Below the pieces are notes generated by a model. That model searched no databases, was not told the origin of the DNA, and worked only from the letters and a program-made list of their open reading frames with translations. A stretch of DNA of 32,435 nt, taken from assembly GCA_013824865.1 (NCBI GenBank), contig PNON01000025.1, positions 1 through 32,435 of the forward strand. The letters run 5' to 3'. The translations under genes were made by a program, and so were the position numbers. Within the stretch, counting starts at the first letter, position 1; every line of letters starts with the position of its first letter. The DNA is from Anaerolinea sp. Lineage in GTDB: Bacteria > Chloroflexota > Anaerolineae > Anaerolineales > Anaerolineaceae. Shown one piece after another: positions 16,054-24,272 of the stretch.

Positions 16054-16843
16054 TGGCCGCTCCCTTTCCCAGGTAGGCTTCGATAACCAATCGGTTATCC
16101 TGGATCTCTTTCGGGGTACCCCGCGCGATTATTTCGCCAAAATCCATTACAGTGATACGTTCGCAAATTCCCATCACCACCCGCATTTGGTGTTCAATTA
16201 ACAGGATGGTAAGTTTGAAGTTGTCTCGAATAAAATGGATCATATCCATCAACTGGATAATTTCTCGCGGATTCATACCGGCAGCCGGCTCATCCAATAA
16301 TAGGAGCTGTGGTTGGCAGGCCATAGCGCGGGCAATTTCCACACGCCGCTGTTCGCCATAAGGAAGATTTTTCACGATCTCATTTTGAAAACGCGAAAGC
16401 TTCATTACATCGAGGAGGTCTTGTGCTTGTCCAGTAATTTCACGCTCTTTCTGGCTATAGCGCTCATTGCTTAAGATGCTATCTAAGAGGTTGTAACCAG
16501 CTGATGAATGAAAGGCAATCCGCACATTATCCAACACGGAAAGTCCATTAAACAACCTAATATTCTGGAAAGTCCTGCCTATGCCGGCGCGGGTAATCTC
16601 GTGCGGTTCAAACCCCACCAGATTAGTGCCATTTAATTTGACAGTGCCTTTTGTTGGCAGATAGATTCCGGTGATCTGATTGAACACGGTCGTCTTCCCG
16701 GCTCCATTCGGACCGATTAAACCCACCAGCTCACCTTTGAAAATCGTCATATTGAAGTCATTTACTGCGCGAAGACCGCCAAAGAATTTGGTTAGCCCTT
16801 CTACTTCAAGAAGAGGAAGTACTTCCATTGAATTTTCGTTCAT
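16043..16843 (-). CDS. livG: Branched-chain amino acid ABC importer ATP-binding protein LivG
   Basis: Cytoplasmic ATPase of 266 residues. Walker A is GPNGAGKTT, the LivG-type signature is NLPYGEQRRVEIARAM, and Walker B is LLLLDEPAAGMNP. The GIGRTFQNIRLF segment is characteristic of LivG. Its start overlaps the livM end by 4 bp (ATGA). A second in-frame ATG at residue 6 could be used instead. The two different ATPases match the heterodimeric arrangement of the HAAT importer family. Confidence 0.95.
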   Translation of the reverse strand: MNENSMEVLPLLEVEGLTKFFGGLRAVNDFNMTIFKGELVGLIGPNGAGKTTVFNQITGIYLPTKGTVKLNGTNLVGFEPHEITRAGIGRTFQNIRLFNGLSVLDNVRIAFHSSAGYNLLDSILSNERYSQKEREITGQAQDLLDVMKLSRFQNEIVKNLPYGEQRRVEIARAMACQPQLLLLDEPAAGMNPREIIQLMDMIHFIRDNFKLTILLIEHQMRVVMGICERITVMDFGEIIARGTPKEIQDNRLVIEAYLGKGAANVA

Positions 16844-18231
16844 GCCGTTTTTACCCCTTCTTTAGTTTCATTATTGCGCAATGGGGTGATCTTTGCCTTC
16901 AAGAAGCCCCATTCAATATTCCCCAGCAAACCCTGCGGTCGCACGAGCATCAACAATAACAGTGTCAGTGGGTAAAGCACATAACGCCAGGACGGCGCTT
17001 CCGGGCTGATCTTTCCAAGTATTTCTCTGAGCATTCCTTCCAGGAAAAAGATCCATCCAAATGCAGCAGTAATTGTTCCAGTCATACTCCCTAATCCGCC
17101 AAACACAATAATGATCAATGGATTGAACCCAACCAAGAAGTCAAAAGCATTGGGACTTAAGAAGCCGATGTAATGTGCGTAGACACCTCCTCCCAGTCCT
17201 GCAAAAAGGCTGCCAACAACGAAAGACATCAGCTTCGTCTCAGCTACATCTATACCCATCGAACGCGCAGCAATCTCATCCTCCCGCACAGAAATGATCG
17301 ACCGTCCAGTGGAAGAGCGGATAATATTTCGCATAATGATGATTACCGTTAGCATAAAGAAGAAAGCCCATGGCCATGTGGTCAACTTGGGAATACCAAT
17401 CATTCCGCGACCACCTTTCATTTCCGGGAAGGGGAGGATCGTATCCGAATTCACCATCAGGGTGTAGATAACAATTGAAAATCCCAATGTGGCTATGCCA
17501 AAGTAATCTGATCCCAACGATAAGACCGGTAAACCAAACAGGAAACTTACTTCTGCAGCAAATATTCCTCCAAACACAACCGCGAAGAAGAAAACAATGC
17601 TCATTGGAAAAGATTGATTCAGCACCCCTGGTTCAAGGGAGTTGCCCAGGTATGGGTCAATAAATGGCGCCAGAAACTTTCCTGCAAAGACAGCAGCAAC
17701 ACCAGCAATTACAGCCCCAATGAGGTAAAGGGTAAAGGAAGAAAGAACGGGCATCCTTCGCAGGTTGCTTAAGAATTTGCGGATTAGAAGAATGGTTAAA
17801 CCACCTAAAATTACGCCGATTCCCAGGACAGTCAAACCTCGCGAATCGCCGTTCATCCACCTAAAAGTGACATCAGCTGCAGCATATGCGCCTATTCCGT
17901 AAAAACCCCACTGCCCCAAGCTGAACTGGCCATTAAACCCATATATCAAGTTCAAGCCGAGAGCGACCATGGTCATGGAGCATGCCTGGTAAAGCAAGCC
18001 GCTATCAAAGCTATTGAGTAATTTGAAACCATTAAAATCTGTTAACGCCAGTTGAATGACGTAAAAGGCAACCACCGCTCCGACAGCGTTGAGCAGAAGA
18101 CTGATATTTAGTTTACGCGAACCCACTTTTATTACGGGTACTTTTACCCCCAGCACCCATAATAGCCCATAAAGATAGGCAATAACTGCGATGATTTTAA
18201 CAAGAGAAAACAATATCGATTTGAGTTCCAT
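16840..18231 (-). CDS. livM: Branched-chain amino acid ABC importer permease LivM
   Basis: Polytopic permease of 463 residues, longer than many LivM proteins because of extra N-terminal hydrophobic segments and an extended loop around residues 170-220. Family signatures are LGLNLIYGFNGQFSLGQWGF, the EDEIAARSMGID loop with AETKLMSFVVGSLFAGLGGG that contacts the ATPases, and the terminal YPLTLLLLMLVRPQGLLG. It forms the channel with LivH. It starts 9 bp after livH. Confidence 0.94.
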   Translation of the reverse strand: MELKSILFSLVKIIAVIAYLYGLLWVLGVKVPVIKVGSRKLNISLLLNAVGAVVAFYVIQLALTDFNGFKLLNSFDSGLLYQACSMTMVALGLNLIYGFNGQFSLGQWGFYGIGAYAAADVTFRWMNGDSRGLTVLGIGVILGGLTILLIRKFLSNLRRMPVLSSFTLYLIGAVIAGVAAVFAGKFLAPFIDPYLGNSLEPGVLNQSFPMSIVFFFAVVFGGIFAAEVSFLFGLPVLSLGSDYFGIATLGFSIVIYTLMVNSDTILPFPEMKGGRGMIGIPKLTTWPWAFFFMLTVIIIMRNIIRSSTGRSIISVREDEIAARSMGIDVAETKLMSFVVGSLFAGLGGGVYAHYIGFLSPNAFDFLVGFNPLIIIVFGGLGSMTGTITAAFGWIFFLEGMLREILGKISPEAPSWRYVLYPLTLLLLMLVRPQGLLGNIEWGFLKAKITPLRNNETKEGVKTA

Positions 18232-18240
18232 AAATTCCTC

Positions 18241-19365
18241 TTACGCCTTTTCCTTTTCGGGTTCACCAAAAATACCGGTTGGGCGAATAAGCAGGACAAT
18301 GATCAGGATGCTAAAGGCAATTGCGTCACGCATCGGGGTGGAGATATAGCTGGCTGTCAAAGATTCTGCCTGTCCCATGATCAAAGCGCCTACAAAAGCT
18401 CCGGGTATGCTGCCAATTCCTCCGAGCACTGCGGCCACAAATGCTTTCAGCCCGGGGTACACACCCATCAAAGTTCTAATGGACGGATAGGCTATGGCAA
18501 AAAGCACACCACCAAGCGCTGCGAAAGCGGCACCAATACCAAAGGTGAAGGAGATCACCTGGTCAACATTAATTCCCATCAACCTGGCTGTTGGCTTATC
18601 AAAGGATGTTGCCCGCATGGCAATACCGATCTTGGTTTTCCTGACAAGGTATTGTAAAAAGATTTGCGCCAGAACGGTGGCAACGATGATGATTACAAAA
18701 ATGTTTGAGAAGGTGATGGAACCAGGTGGCGTAGCGACGCCCTTCTCAATGGCATGAATGCCATCATTGATATACCAGGTTACCTCTTCAAATGGCCGTT
18801 TGTAGGAGATAAAACGTGCAGAGAAAACAAACTGGAGCAAACCGAAGTATTCCAGAAAGAATGATACACCGATCGCGGTAATCAAAGCTGCAATTCTTGG
18901 TGCATCCCGGAGTGGTTTATAAGCCACACGTTCTATCGTGATAGCTAGTAAAACACAAATCACCATTGCTAACAGGATAACCGAGATAGTACCCAAGATA
19001 CTACCCAGCATGGGGGTAATATTGGGGAAAACAACCATTGGCCAAACATGCAAGCCTAAATTTTCAATAGCAAAGTAACTGACAAATGCGCCCACCATGA
19101 ACACATCTCCGTGCGCAAAATTGATCAGTTTTACAATGCCATAAACCATGGTGTAGCCGAGAGCAATTAAGGCATATACAAATCCCAATTTCAAACCATC
19201 TAATACATTTTGTGCAAATAATGAAGGCTTTGCAATTAAGTTTTTTGCCAATACATATAATGCCAATAGACCAAGAAGAATTAATAAGAATTTTCCTATC
19301 CAGGCCAGGAAGGAATTTGGGGAAACAATGGTGATAGGTTTTTGGTGTTTGGAGACTGATTGCAT
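18241..19365 (-). CDS. livH: Branched-chain amino acid ABC importer permease LivH
   Basis: Polytopic permease of 374 residues. The N-terminus (about 1-48) is an extra hydrophobic extension compared with the compact E. coli type. The core begins LDGLKLGFVYALIALGYTMVYGIVKLINFAHGD, a LivH hallmark, and contains the ATPase-contact loop KPTARLMGINVDQVISFTFGIG and the C-terminal AVLGGIGSIPGAFVGALIMG. Preceded by AGGAGAG. It is the first gene after the intercistronic hairpin that separates it from livK. Confidence 0.94.
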   Translation of the reverse strand: MQSVSKHQKPITIVSPNSFLAWIGKFLLILLGLLALYVLAKNLIAKPSLFAQNVLDGLKLGFVYALIALGYTMVYGIVKLINFAHGDVFMVGAFVSYFAIENLGLHVWPMVVFPNITPMLGSILGTISVILLAMVICVLLAITIERVAYKPLRDAPRIAALITAIGVSFFLEYFGLLQFVFSARFISYKRPFEEVTWYINDGIHAIEKGVATPPGSITFSNIFVIIIVATVLAQIFLQYLVRKTKIGIAMRATSFDKPTARLMGINVDQVISFTFGIGAAFAALGGVLFAIAYPSIRTLMGVYPGLKAFVAAVLGGIGSIPGAFVGALIMGQAESLTASYISTPMRDAIAFSILIIVLLIRPTGIFGEPEKEKA

Positions 19366-19400
19366 CTGGCAAGCTCTCCTTCTTTGAATTGATTATAGAA

Positions 19401-19428
19401 CGATGGGGACAGGCAACTGTCCCCATCG
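19401..19428 (-). other. Intercistronic 12-bp hairpin between livK and livH
   Basis: Perfect 12-bp stem CGATGGGGACAG / CTGTCCCCATCG with a 4-nt loop, 12 bp after the livK stop. It has no T tract, so it is more likely a 3'-end-protecting or partial attenuating structure, which would let the binding protein be made in excess of the membrane and ATPase subunits. Confidence 0.7.
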
Positions 19429-19440
19429 CTTGAATACAAA

Positions 19441-20676
19441 TTACGGATTGACAACAGCTTCAAACTTCACACCATCCGCAGTAACTTTAAGGATGGTAGC
19501 AGATTTGATCGGGTTGTGGGAGGCATCGAAGGTGATATTGCCGGAAACTCCGTTGAAATTAATGGCTGCCATGGCGGCTTTGACCAGGGCAGTGTCATCA
19601 GCGCCAGCTTCGGTAATGGCCTGGAAGAGCAAGTTGGTTGCATCATAGGCCAAAGTAGCTAAGGCATCGGGTGTGCTGCCGTATTTCGCATTGTAGGCAG
19701 CAACGAAGTTCTGGACTTCGGGGCGGGGGTCTTCGGGGGAGTAGTGGTTTGTAAAGTAACCACCATCCGCTGAAGCCACATCAAGGTCAGCGGAATCCCA
19801 GCCATCACCACCGAGAAAAGCGGCGGTAATTCCCTTTTCCTTGGCTTGTTTGGTAGCCAGGTTCACAATATTGTAGTAATCGGGCAGATACACTACATCC
19901 GGGTTGGCATCGGCAACTTTCGCCAGGATGGCGGAGAAGTCGGTGTCATTGGCGGTGTAGGATTCTGTGCCAACAACTGTGCCACCAGCAGCGGTGAAGG
20001 CTTCAGTGAAGAATTGTGCCAAGCCCTTGACATAGTCATTAGCCTGGTCAACCATCACGAAAGCGGTCTTGGCGCCCAGGTTTTCAATGGCGAATTTAGC
20101 ACCAACCAAACCCTGGAAAGGATCGATGAAGCATGCGCGGAAGATGTAATCCTTGGTCTGGCCATTGGCATCCACAGTCACGCTTGGGTTTGTGGAAGTC
20201 GGGCTGATCTGAATTACTCCAGCAGCATTGGCAATTTCAGAGATCGGGATGGAAGCCTTGGAACAAACTTCTCCGACGATGTAATGAACACCATCCTGGC
20301 TGATGACTTTATTGGCAGCGTTTACAGCTGGGTCAGGAGTACACTGGCTATCTTCCACGAGGGGAACTATTGTCATTCCAAGTACACCACCTTTGGCATT
20401 CCACTCTTCAACTGCAAGAAGGAAACCATCGCGGGTGGAATTACCGAAAGTCGGAACTGGACCGGAAAGAGGAGCTAGAACAGCTACTTTAAGTTCACCG
20501 GCAGGTGCAGCAGGTGCTTCAGCAGCAGGTGCTTCAGCGGCGGGTGCTTCAGTGGCGGGTGCTTCTGCGGCAGGTGCTTCTGCGGCAGGTGCTTCGGCTG
20601 CCGGGGCTGCGGGAGCGCATGCGGTAAATAAGAACGCAACAACCAATAGAATGCTTAATACTTTGAACGACTTCAT
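19441..20676 (-). CDS. livK: Branched-chain amino acid-binding lipoprotein
   Basis: Substrate-binding lipoprotein of 411 residues. Lipobox LFTAC, then an Ala/Glu/Pro tether (about residues 22-60), then a type I periplasmic-binding fold beginning ELKVAVLAPLSGPVPTFGNSTRDGF. The expected family segments GGVLGMTIVPLVEDSQCTPDPAVNAANKVI, the SPTSTNPSVT motif (ligand-binding Ser/Thr) and YNAKYGSTPDALATLAYDA are seen. The ATG at 20676 is chosen over an upstream in-frame start because it begins a signal sequence and has AAGGAG upstream. Ligand is a branched-chain or related amino acid; urea- or amide-type ligands of related binding proteins cannot be excluded. First gene of livKHMGF. Confidence 0.93.
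   Translation of the reverse strand: MKSFKVLSILLVVAFLFTACAPAAPAAEAPAAEAPAAEAPATEAPAAEAPAAEAPAAPAGELKVAVLAPLSGPVPTFGNSTRDGFLLAVEEWNAKGGVLGMTIVPLVEDSQCTPDPAVNAANKVISQDGVHYIVGEVCSKASIPISEIANAAGVIQISPTSTNPSVTVDANGQTKDYIFRACFIDPFQGLVGAKFAIENLGAKTAFVMVDQANDYVKGLAQFFTEAFTAAGGTVVGTESYTANDTDFSAILAKVADANPDVVYLPDYYNIVNLATKQAKEKGITAAFLGGDGWDSADLDVASADGGYFTNHYSPEDPRPEVQNFVAAYNAKYGSTPDALATLAYDATNLLFQAITEAGADDTALVKAAMAAINFNGVSGNITFDASHNPIKSATILKVTADGVKFEAVVNP
20513..20602. repeat. 15-bp tandem repeat coding for AEAPA linker
   Basis: Six successive 15-bp units starting GGTGCTTC on the plus strand, encoding A-E-A-P-A units (one T for E) in the lipoprotein tether. Such repeats vary easily in copy number. Confidence 0.9.
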
Positions 20677-20863
20677 TTCGTTTCTCTCCTTATGCAATTT
20701 TTGAATACAGCTTACGACATTAACTTGCTTGGTGAAGATTGACATAAAATTTCTTGGATTCCATGGAGTTCTTGGAATATCCTACCACCTCCTTCCGGGA
20801 GATTACGGTATAACTTTTATAGAGTTTCTTCCATAAAACAGGTATTATATACCACTTCGGGGT
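20677..20863 (-). promoter_or_regulatory. Long 5' leader of the liv operon
   Basis: If the promoter at 20870-20898 is used, the livK message carries a leader of about 185 nt. It contains a 6-bp hairpin ATCTCC-CGGAA-GGAGGT and a second stem GGATATTCC / GGAATCC, both between the promoter and the livK ribosome site. I recognise no known riboswitch or T-box core. A second TATAAT (20849-20844) could give a shorter transcript. Confidence 0.4.
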
Positions 20864-20869
20864 TATTAG

Positions 20870-20898
20870 GTTATAATAATTAATTATAATCTTGTCAA
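20870..20898 (-). promoter_or_regulatory. Sigma70-type promoter of livKHMGF
   Basis: Minus strand consensus TTGACA (20898-20893), 17-bp spacer, TATAAC (20875-20870). Good match and spacing in an AT-rich intergenic region. Confidence 0.7.
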
Positions 20899-20951
20899 GT
20901 AGCAAGTTTCTATTATCTGTTAGTACCATCTCGGCGTGGAGGTAACATTGA

Positions 20952-21341
20952 ATGGCAAATATTAATTCAGAAAATCCTGTTCTCATCCGTGCGATCTTAT
21001 TTCTTCAGATCATCCCTTTATTATTATTCCCCCCGTCCACCTTTGACCTGAAATCGCAAACATGGTGGTTACCAGCCATCCTTGTTTTACTTGTGATTGT
21101 CGGAACTTCTCAGTTGCTGAGAAAAACTACCAGCCTATGGCCCCTTTACCTGGTTGCATTCGCACAGGGGTTCAATATCATCAGCCGATTGCTGATGCTT
21201 ATGCCGCAATCTGTGGCTGGAACAGAAGGTGGGGAGTTTAATGCGCTGTATTTTGTACTATCCATAATCTCCATGGCGGCATCCACATTTTTCCTGTGGT
21301 ACATTGAAAAACCGTCCGTTAAGCAGGCATTAGGCAGATAA
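20952..21341 (+). CDS. Small four-helix membrane protein, unknown
   Basis: Protein of 129 residues with four hydrophobic segments (about 12-27, 38-55, 62-85 and 98-117) and a short basic tail. I recognise no family motif. GGAGG lies 9 bp upstream of the ATG. It is divergent from livK and ends in an intrinsic terminator. No functional assignment is supported. Confidence 0.7.
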   Translation: MANINSENPVLIRAILFLQIIPLLLFPPSTFDLKSQTWWLPAILVLLVIVGTSQLLRKTTSLWPLYLVAFAQGFNIISRLLMLMPQSVAGTEGGEFNALYFVLSIISMAASTFFLWYIEKPSVKQALGR

Positions 21342-21359
21342 CCCTGTAATTCAAATTAC

Positions 21360-21391
21360 GGCAGGCCGTCTCATCCAGCCTGTCTTTTTTT
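21360..21391 (+). terminator. Intrinsic terminator after the small membrane protein gene
   Basis: Seven-bp stem GGCAGGC / GCCTGTC (one G-T pair) with an 11-nt loop followed by seven T. The stem overlaps the 3' end of the convergent ygbA-like gene. Confidence 0.8.
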
Positions 21392-21709
21392 ATTTGGTTT
21401 TTCCTGTATACCATCCAGCAGGTGCAGGACAGCCAGGATGGGATGTTTGAACAGCATGCGCGGACCCGCGTAGCGCATTACCTGGCGCACTTTTTCCCGC
21501 ATCTCTGGTTTATAGCAATGGACCGGGCATTTGACACAGGTGGTTTTCCCTTCCTGGTATGGGCACTTTTCAAGTCTCTGCAGAGCATACTCCTGCAAGT
21601 TAACGCAATCCCCACAGAGCATCTTGCCGCCATGAATCTCCCGGCAATACATGGAGATCATAGCAACTATCGTCTTTGCTTCCCTTTTCAGCCGGTTATT
21701 CGAAAGCAT
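21371..21709 (-). CDS. ygbA: YgbA-family protein (nitrous oxide-stimulated promoter family)
   Basis: Cys-rich cytoplasmic protein of 112 residues. It matches the YgbA family across its length, most clearly in TTCVKCPVHCYKPEMREKVR and RYAGPRMLFKHPILAVLHLL. Conserved Cys near residues 22, 32, 35, 49, 58, 61 and 65 could bind a metal or iron-sulfur cluster. In proteobacteria the gene is linked to the nitric-oxide response; its biochemical role is not known to me. AAAGGAG lies upstream of the ATG with a slightly long spacing. Confidence 0.85.
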   Translation of the reverse strand: MLSNNRLKREAKTIVAMISMYCREIHGGKMLCGDCVNLQEYALQRLEKCPYQEGKTTCVKCPVHCYKPEMREKVRQVMRYAGPRMLFKHPILAVLHLLDGIQEKPNKKRQAG

Positions 21710-21790
21710 ATCGTTTTAGGTTCTCCTTTTATATTATCCAGCGGTGATTAAGCATGGGGGAATTAAACAGAAAGTATTTTGGTGGAGTGG

Positions 21791-23443
21791 CTATGAGCAG
21801 GCTGCCAACGCATCCCGGACAGTCTCCATAACTTTTCCCAGGGCAATGAGCTGTAAATCTCCCGACAGGCGCAGTTTCAGCTCCACCCCGCCATGGCTTA
21901 GCGAGCGCTCGCCAATGGTCAGGCGGAGGGGACATCCGATTAGATCCGCGTCATTGAATTTAACACCCGGGCTTTCCATGCGATCATCACACAACACTTC
22001 CAGCCCGGCAGCCTGCAGGTCAGTATAAAGCTGTTCAGCAACCGGCAGTACGCCTGAGCCTTTCCCTGGCAGTACGACCATCTGCACCTGAAAAGGCGAA
22101 AGGGATGCCGGCAGGCACAGACCGTGCACGTCATGATGCTCTTCTGCCATACAGCCCAGGATTCTGCCATAATCAAGCGAACAAGTGCTGAAGAGGATTG
22201 GCTGCTGATTGCCATTCTCATCCTGCACCATGCAATCCGTTGTTTTTCCAAGTTCCCGGTCATAGGAGATTACTCTGCTTAATGCTACCGCGTTGATCAG
22301 TTCTATCGGTTCGCCGCAAGTTGGACAGGCATATCCAGGTTGGATGCTGGCAATGTCATCCACCATATCCGCCTGGTAATCGCGCGGAAAATTGGTATTG
22401 ATCAGGTGAAAACCATCTTCATTGGCACCGGCTGCCAGGTTGGTGCACAACGGGATCATTTCATCCACAACGACTTTTAAACTGCTACTCCCAAGCAATC
22501 CGATAGGGGAGGCATATCCAAGCGCCGCTCCAACTGAAAGGATCTCTTGCGTGGTAGCCGGGCGCAACGAAGATGCGCCCAGCATTCTGGTCAACTTTGA
22601 CTCGCTCACATCCATATCACCGCGCACTACCGCGAAGATAAAAATGGGCAGCTCAACGGATGGATACCCAGCCATATAGAATACGGCTTTGGCTGTTTTA
22701 TCGGCTGGAATTCCTAAAAAGTCTGCCAACTGCTGGATGGTTTCCGCGTGCGGTGTGGCTACTTTTACGATCCCCTCTGGCGGCTCATTCTCTGGTTGCT
22801 GACGCTGGAAACTGGCTACCCGACTGTCTGCGGCGTATCCGCAATGGTGGCAGGTGGCAACTGTATCCGACCCCAGGTCTGTCGCGCAATAATAACGCAG
22901 GTCTGATTCTGCGGTTCCACTCCCGGATTCAGCTTGCATGGTTCGCCATGGCAGGCCGCATTGGGACAGGACCCGCTCAAGTATCTGTGTAACCGTCTGA
23001 TGGCTTGCTTGATGTCCTGTTGGAGAAATATCGAGAGTATGGATGGCTGTACACCAGGATTGCCGGCCATTAAGTAATCCGCTGCGGGTGTGAACACCAT
23101 CGTGGCTTTTCTTTTGCGTGTGATAAACGATCTGTGGGAGCTGCCGGTGAGAGCGTATTTTTGCCCGTGAAAGTTCAATTATTTCATTCATGCCATCCGG
23201 AAGGTAATCGCCATTAACCGGAGCATTTTGAAGCCATAACTCTTGCCCACCAATAGCTTCCAACTCCCTCTTGAGTATCCTGTCCAGCTTTTGTAACGTC
23301 CTGGCACCCAGGGGCATCAGGCTGATACCTCCGGATGCGTGCGGGTGGAAATACCCGGCTCGTTGCAGCAATTGGTTGCCTTCCCCCACAGCCTCCACTG
23401 GAGATGATCTGAGTGTTTGTAGGAATAGCCGCGACATCTTCAT
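21791..23443 (-). CDS. Prolyl-tRNA-synthetase-like protein, probably aminoacylation-deficient
   Basis: Intact 550-codon frame homologous to bacterial-type ProRS from end to end: N-terminal MKMSRLFLQTL and RAGYFHPHASGGISLMPLGARTL, an inserted YbaK-like editing domain (about 220-390; VVRGDMDVSESKL, conserved Lys252), and the anticodon-binding domain (ALSPFQVQMVVLPGKG, GLEVLCDDRMESPGVKFNDADLIG). Key catalytic parts are missing. The GPTHEE loop and surrounding residues are deleted after QELWLQ, motif 2 FRDE is KSHDG, and the GHIFQLG proline-pocket segment reads PIELINAVAL. Motif 3 keeps an Arg (YGRILG). A CHHCGYAAD knuckle is near 198. It is therefore unlikely to charge tRNA normally; trans-editing, amino-acid sensing or another RNA-linked role is possible. 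Calling it proS would be misleading. Confidence 0.85.
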   Translation of the reverse strand: MKMSRLFLQTLRSSPVEAVGEGNQLLQRAGYFHPHASGGISLMPLGARTLQKLDRILKRELEAIGGQELWLQNAPVNGDYLPDGMNEIIELSRAKIRSHRQLPQIVYHTQKKSHDGVHTRSGLLNGRQSWCTAIHTLDISPTGHQASHQTVTQILERVLSQCGLPWRTMQAESGSGTAESDLRYYCATDLGSDTVATCHHCGYAADSRVASFQRQQPENEPPEGIVKVATPHAETIQQLADFLGIPADKTAKAVFYMAGYPSVELPIFIFAVVRGDMDVSESKLTRMLGASSLRPATTQEILSVGAALGYASPIGLLGSSSLKVVVDEMIPLCTNLAAGANEDGFHLINTNFPRDYQADMVDDIASIQPGYACPTCGEPIELINAVALSRVISYDRELGKTTDCMVQDENGNQQPILFSTCSLDYGRILGCMAEEHHDVHGLCLPASLSPFQVQMVVLPGKGSGVLPVAEQLYTDLQAAGLEVLCDDRMESPGVKFNDADLIGCPLRLTIGERSLSHGGVELKLRLSGDLQLIALGKVMETVRDALAACS

Positions 23444-23483
23444 CCAGTATCCTTCAGGCTCCGCTTTGATCTTTAATATAATA

Positions 23484-24272
23484 TTATAAGAAAGCTACCC
23501 ACAGGTGGGCGGCATGGTAGAGAATAGGCGCGAGCAAGCTGCCATTCTTTTTCATCAACCAACCCATCAACAGCCCCATCATCACCCGATAGATCACCGC
23601 GCCAGCGAGGGCTATTCCGGTAAACGGTAAAATAGCGAAAGCGACGACTGTCCACCAGATAATATAGAGAAGTGCGGCTGCAAGCCAGCCCCATTTTTCT
23701 CCAAGCCAGGCTGAGAACCTGGGTTGCACATACCCGCGAAAGACGACTTCCTCCCCTATCACCGCAATGATAGCCACAGCCAACGCCAGGAAGGCATCGG
23801 AATGTAAACCATTGATAATCGCGAAGATCTTACCGTGAAGAAAAATGGTCAGGAGCGCCAGCGCGGCTCCCATCTGGAGGCCTGCTCTGTAGGTATTCCG
23901 ATTCAACCCGATGCTGAGCAAAGGCTGTTTACGGATGATCAGGGCGGCGGCAACTGGCAGGAGGAGAATGCCAGAAAAAATCGATTGCGACACAATTGCA
24001 TTCATATCAGCCAGTCGGAACGTTGGCGCTCCAAACAGCCCCGGGTAGGACGGAAAGTTGGCAAGGTCTGTGAATATTGCACCTGAAAGCCTGAGTAAGA
24101 TGGCTGTAATCAGCACGACAAGGACGCCCACTGAGAGCGCGGCGGATCCCTCCCTTTTTGGATACTTGAATGTCAGCAAACGCCGGTTGCGGATAACCGG
24201 GCTGATTGAAAGGATCATAATGACTGCAATAACACCGATGATTTCGCTGATCAGGAGGATGGGAACGCTCAT
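23484..24272 (-). CDS. CPBP-family membrane protein, possibly inactive protease
   Basis: Polytopic protein of 262 residues with about seven hydrophobic segments. Motif 1 is intact, GEEVVFRGY with Glu174/Glu175 and Arg179. Motif 2, normally FxxxH, reads LLYIIWWTVV with no His. The last motif is present as YHAAHLW (His253, His256). The missing His may weaken or alter metal binding. Its start overlaps the bactofilin stop (4 bp), so the two are co-transcribed. Confidence 0.8.
   Translation of the reverse strand: MSVPILLISEIIGVIAVIMILSISPVIRNRRLLTFKYPKREGSAALSVGVLVVLITAILLRLSGAIFTDLANFPSYPGLFGAPTFRLADMNAIVSQSIFSGILLLPVAAALIIRKQPLLSIGLNRNTYRAGLQMGAALALLTIFLHGKIFAIINGLHSDAFLALAVAIIAVIGEEVVFRGYVQPRFSAWLGEKWGWLAAALLYIIWWTVVAFAILPFTGIALAGAVIYRVMMGLLMGWLMKKNGSLLAPILYHAAHLWVAFL

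Noticed and set aside
21791-23443. Ordinary prolyl-tRNA synthetase (proS)
   Set aside because: Motif 2 and TxE-loop residues needed for adenylate formation are missing.
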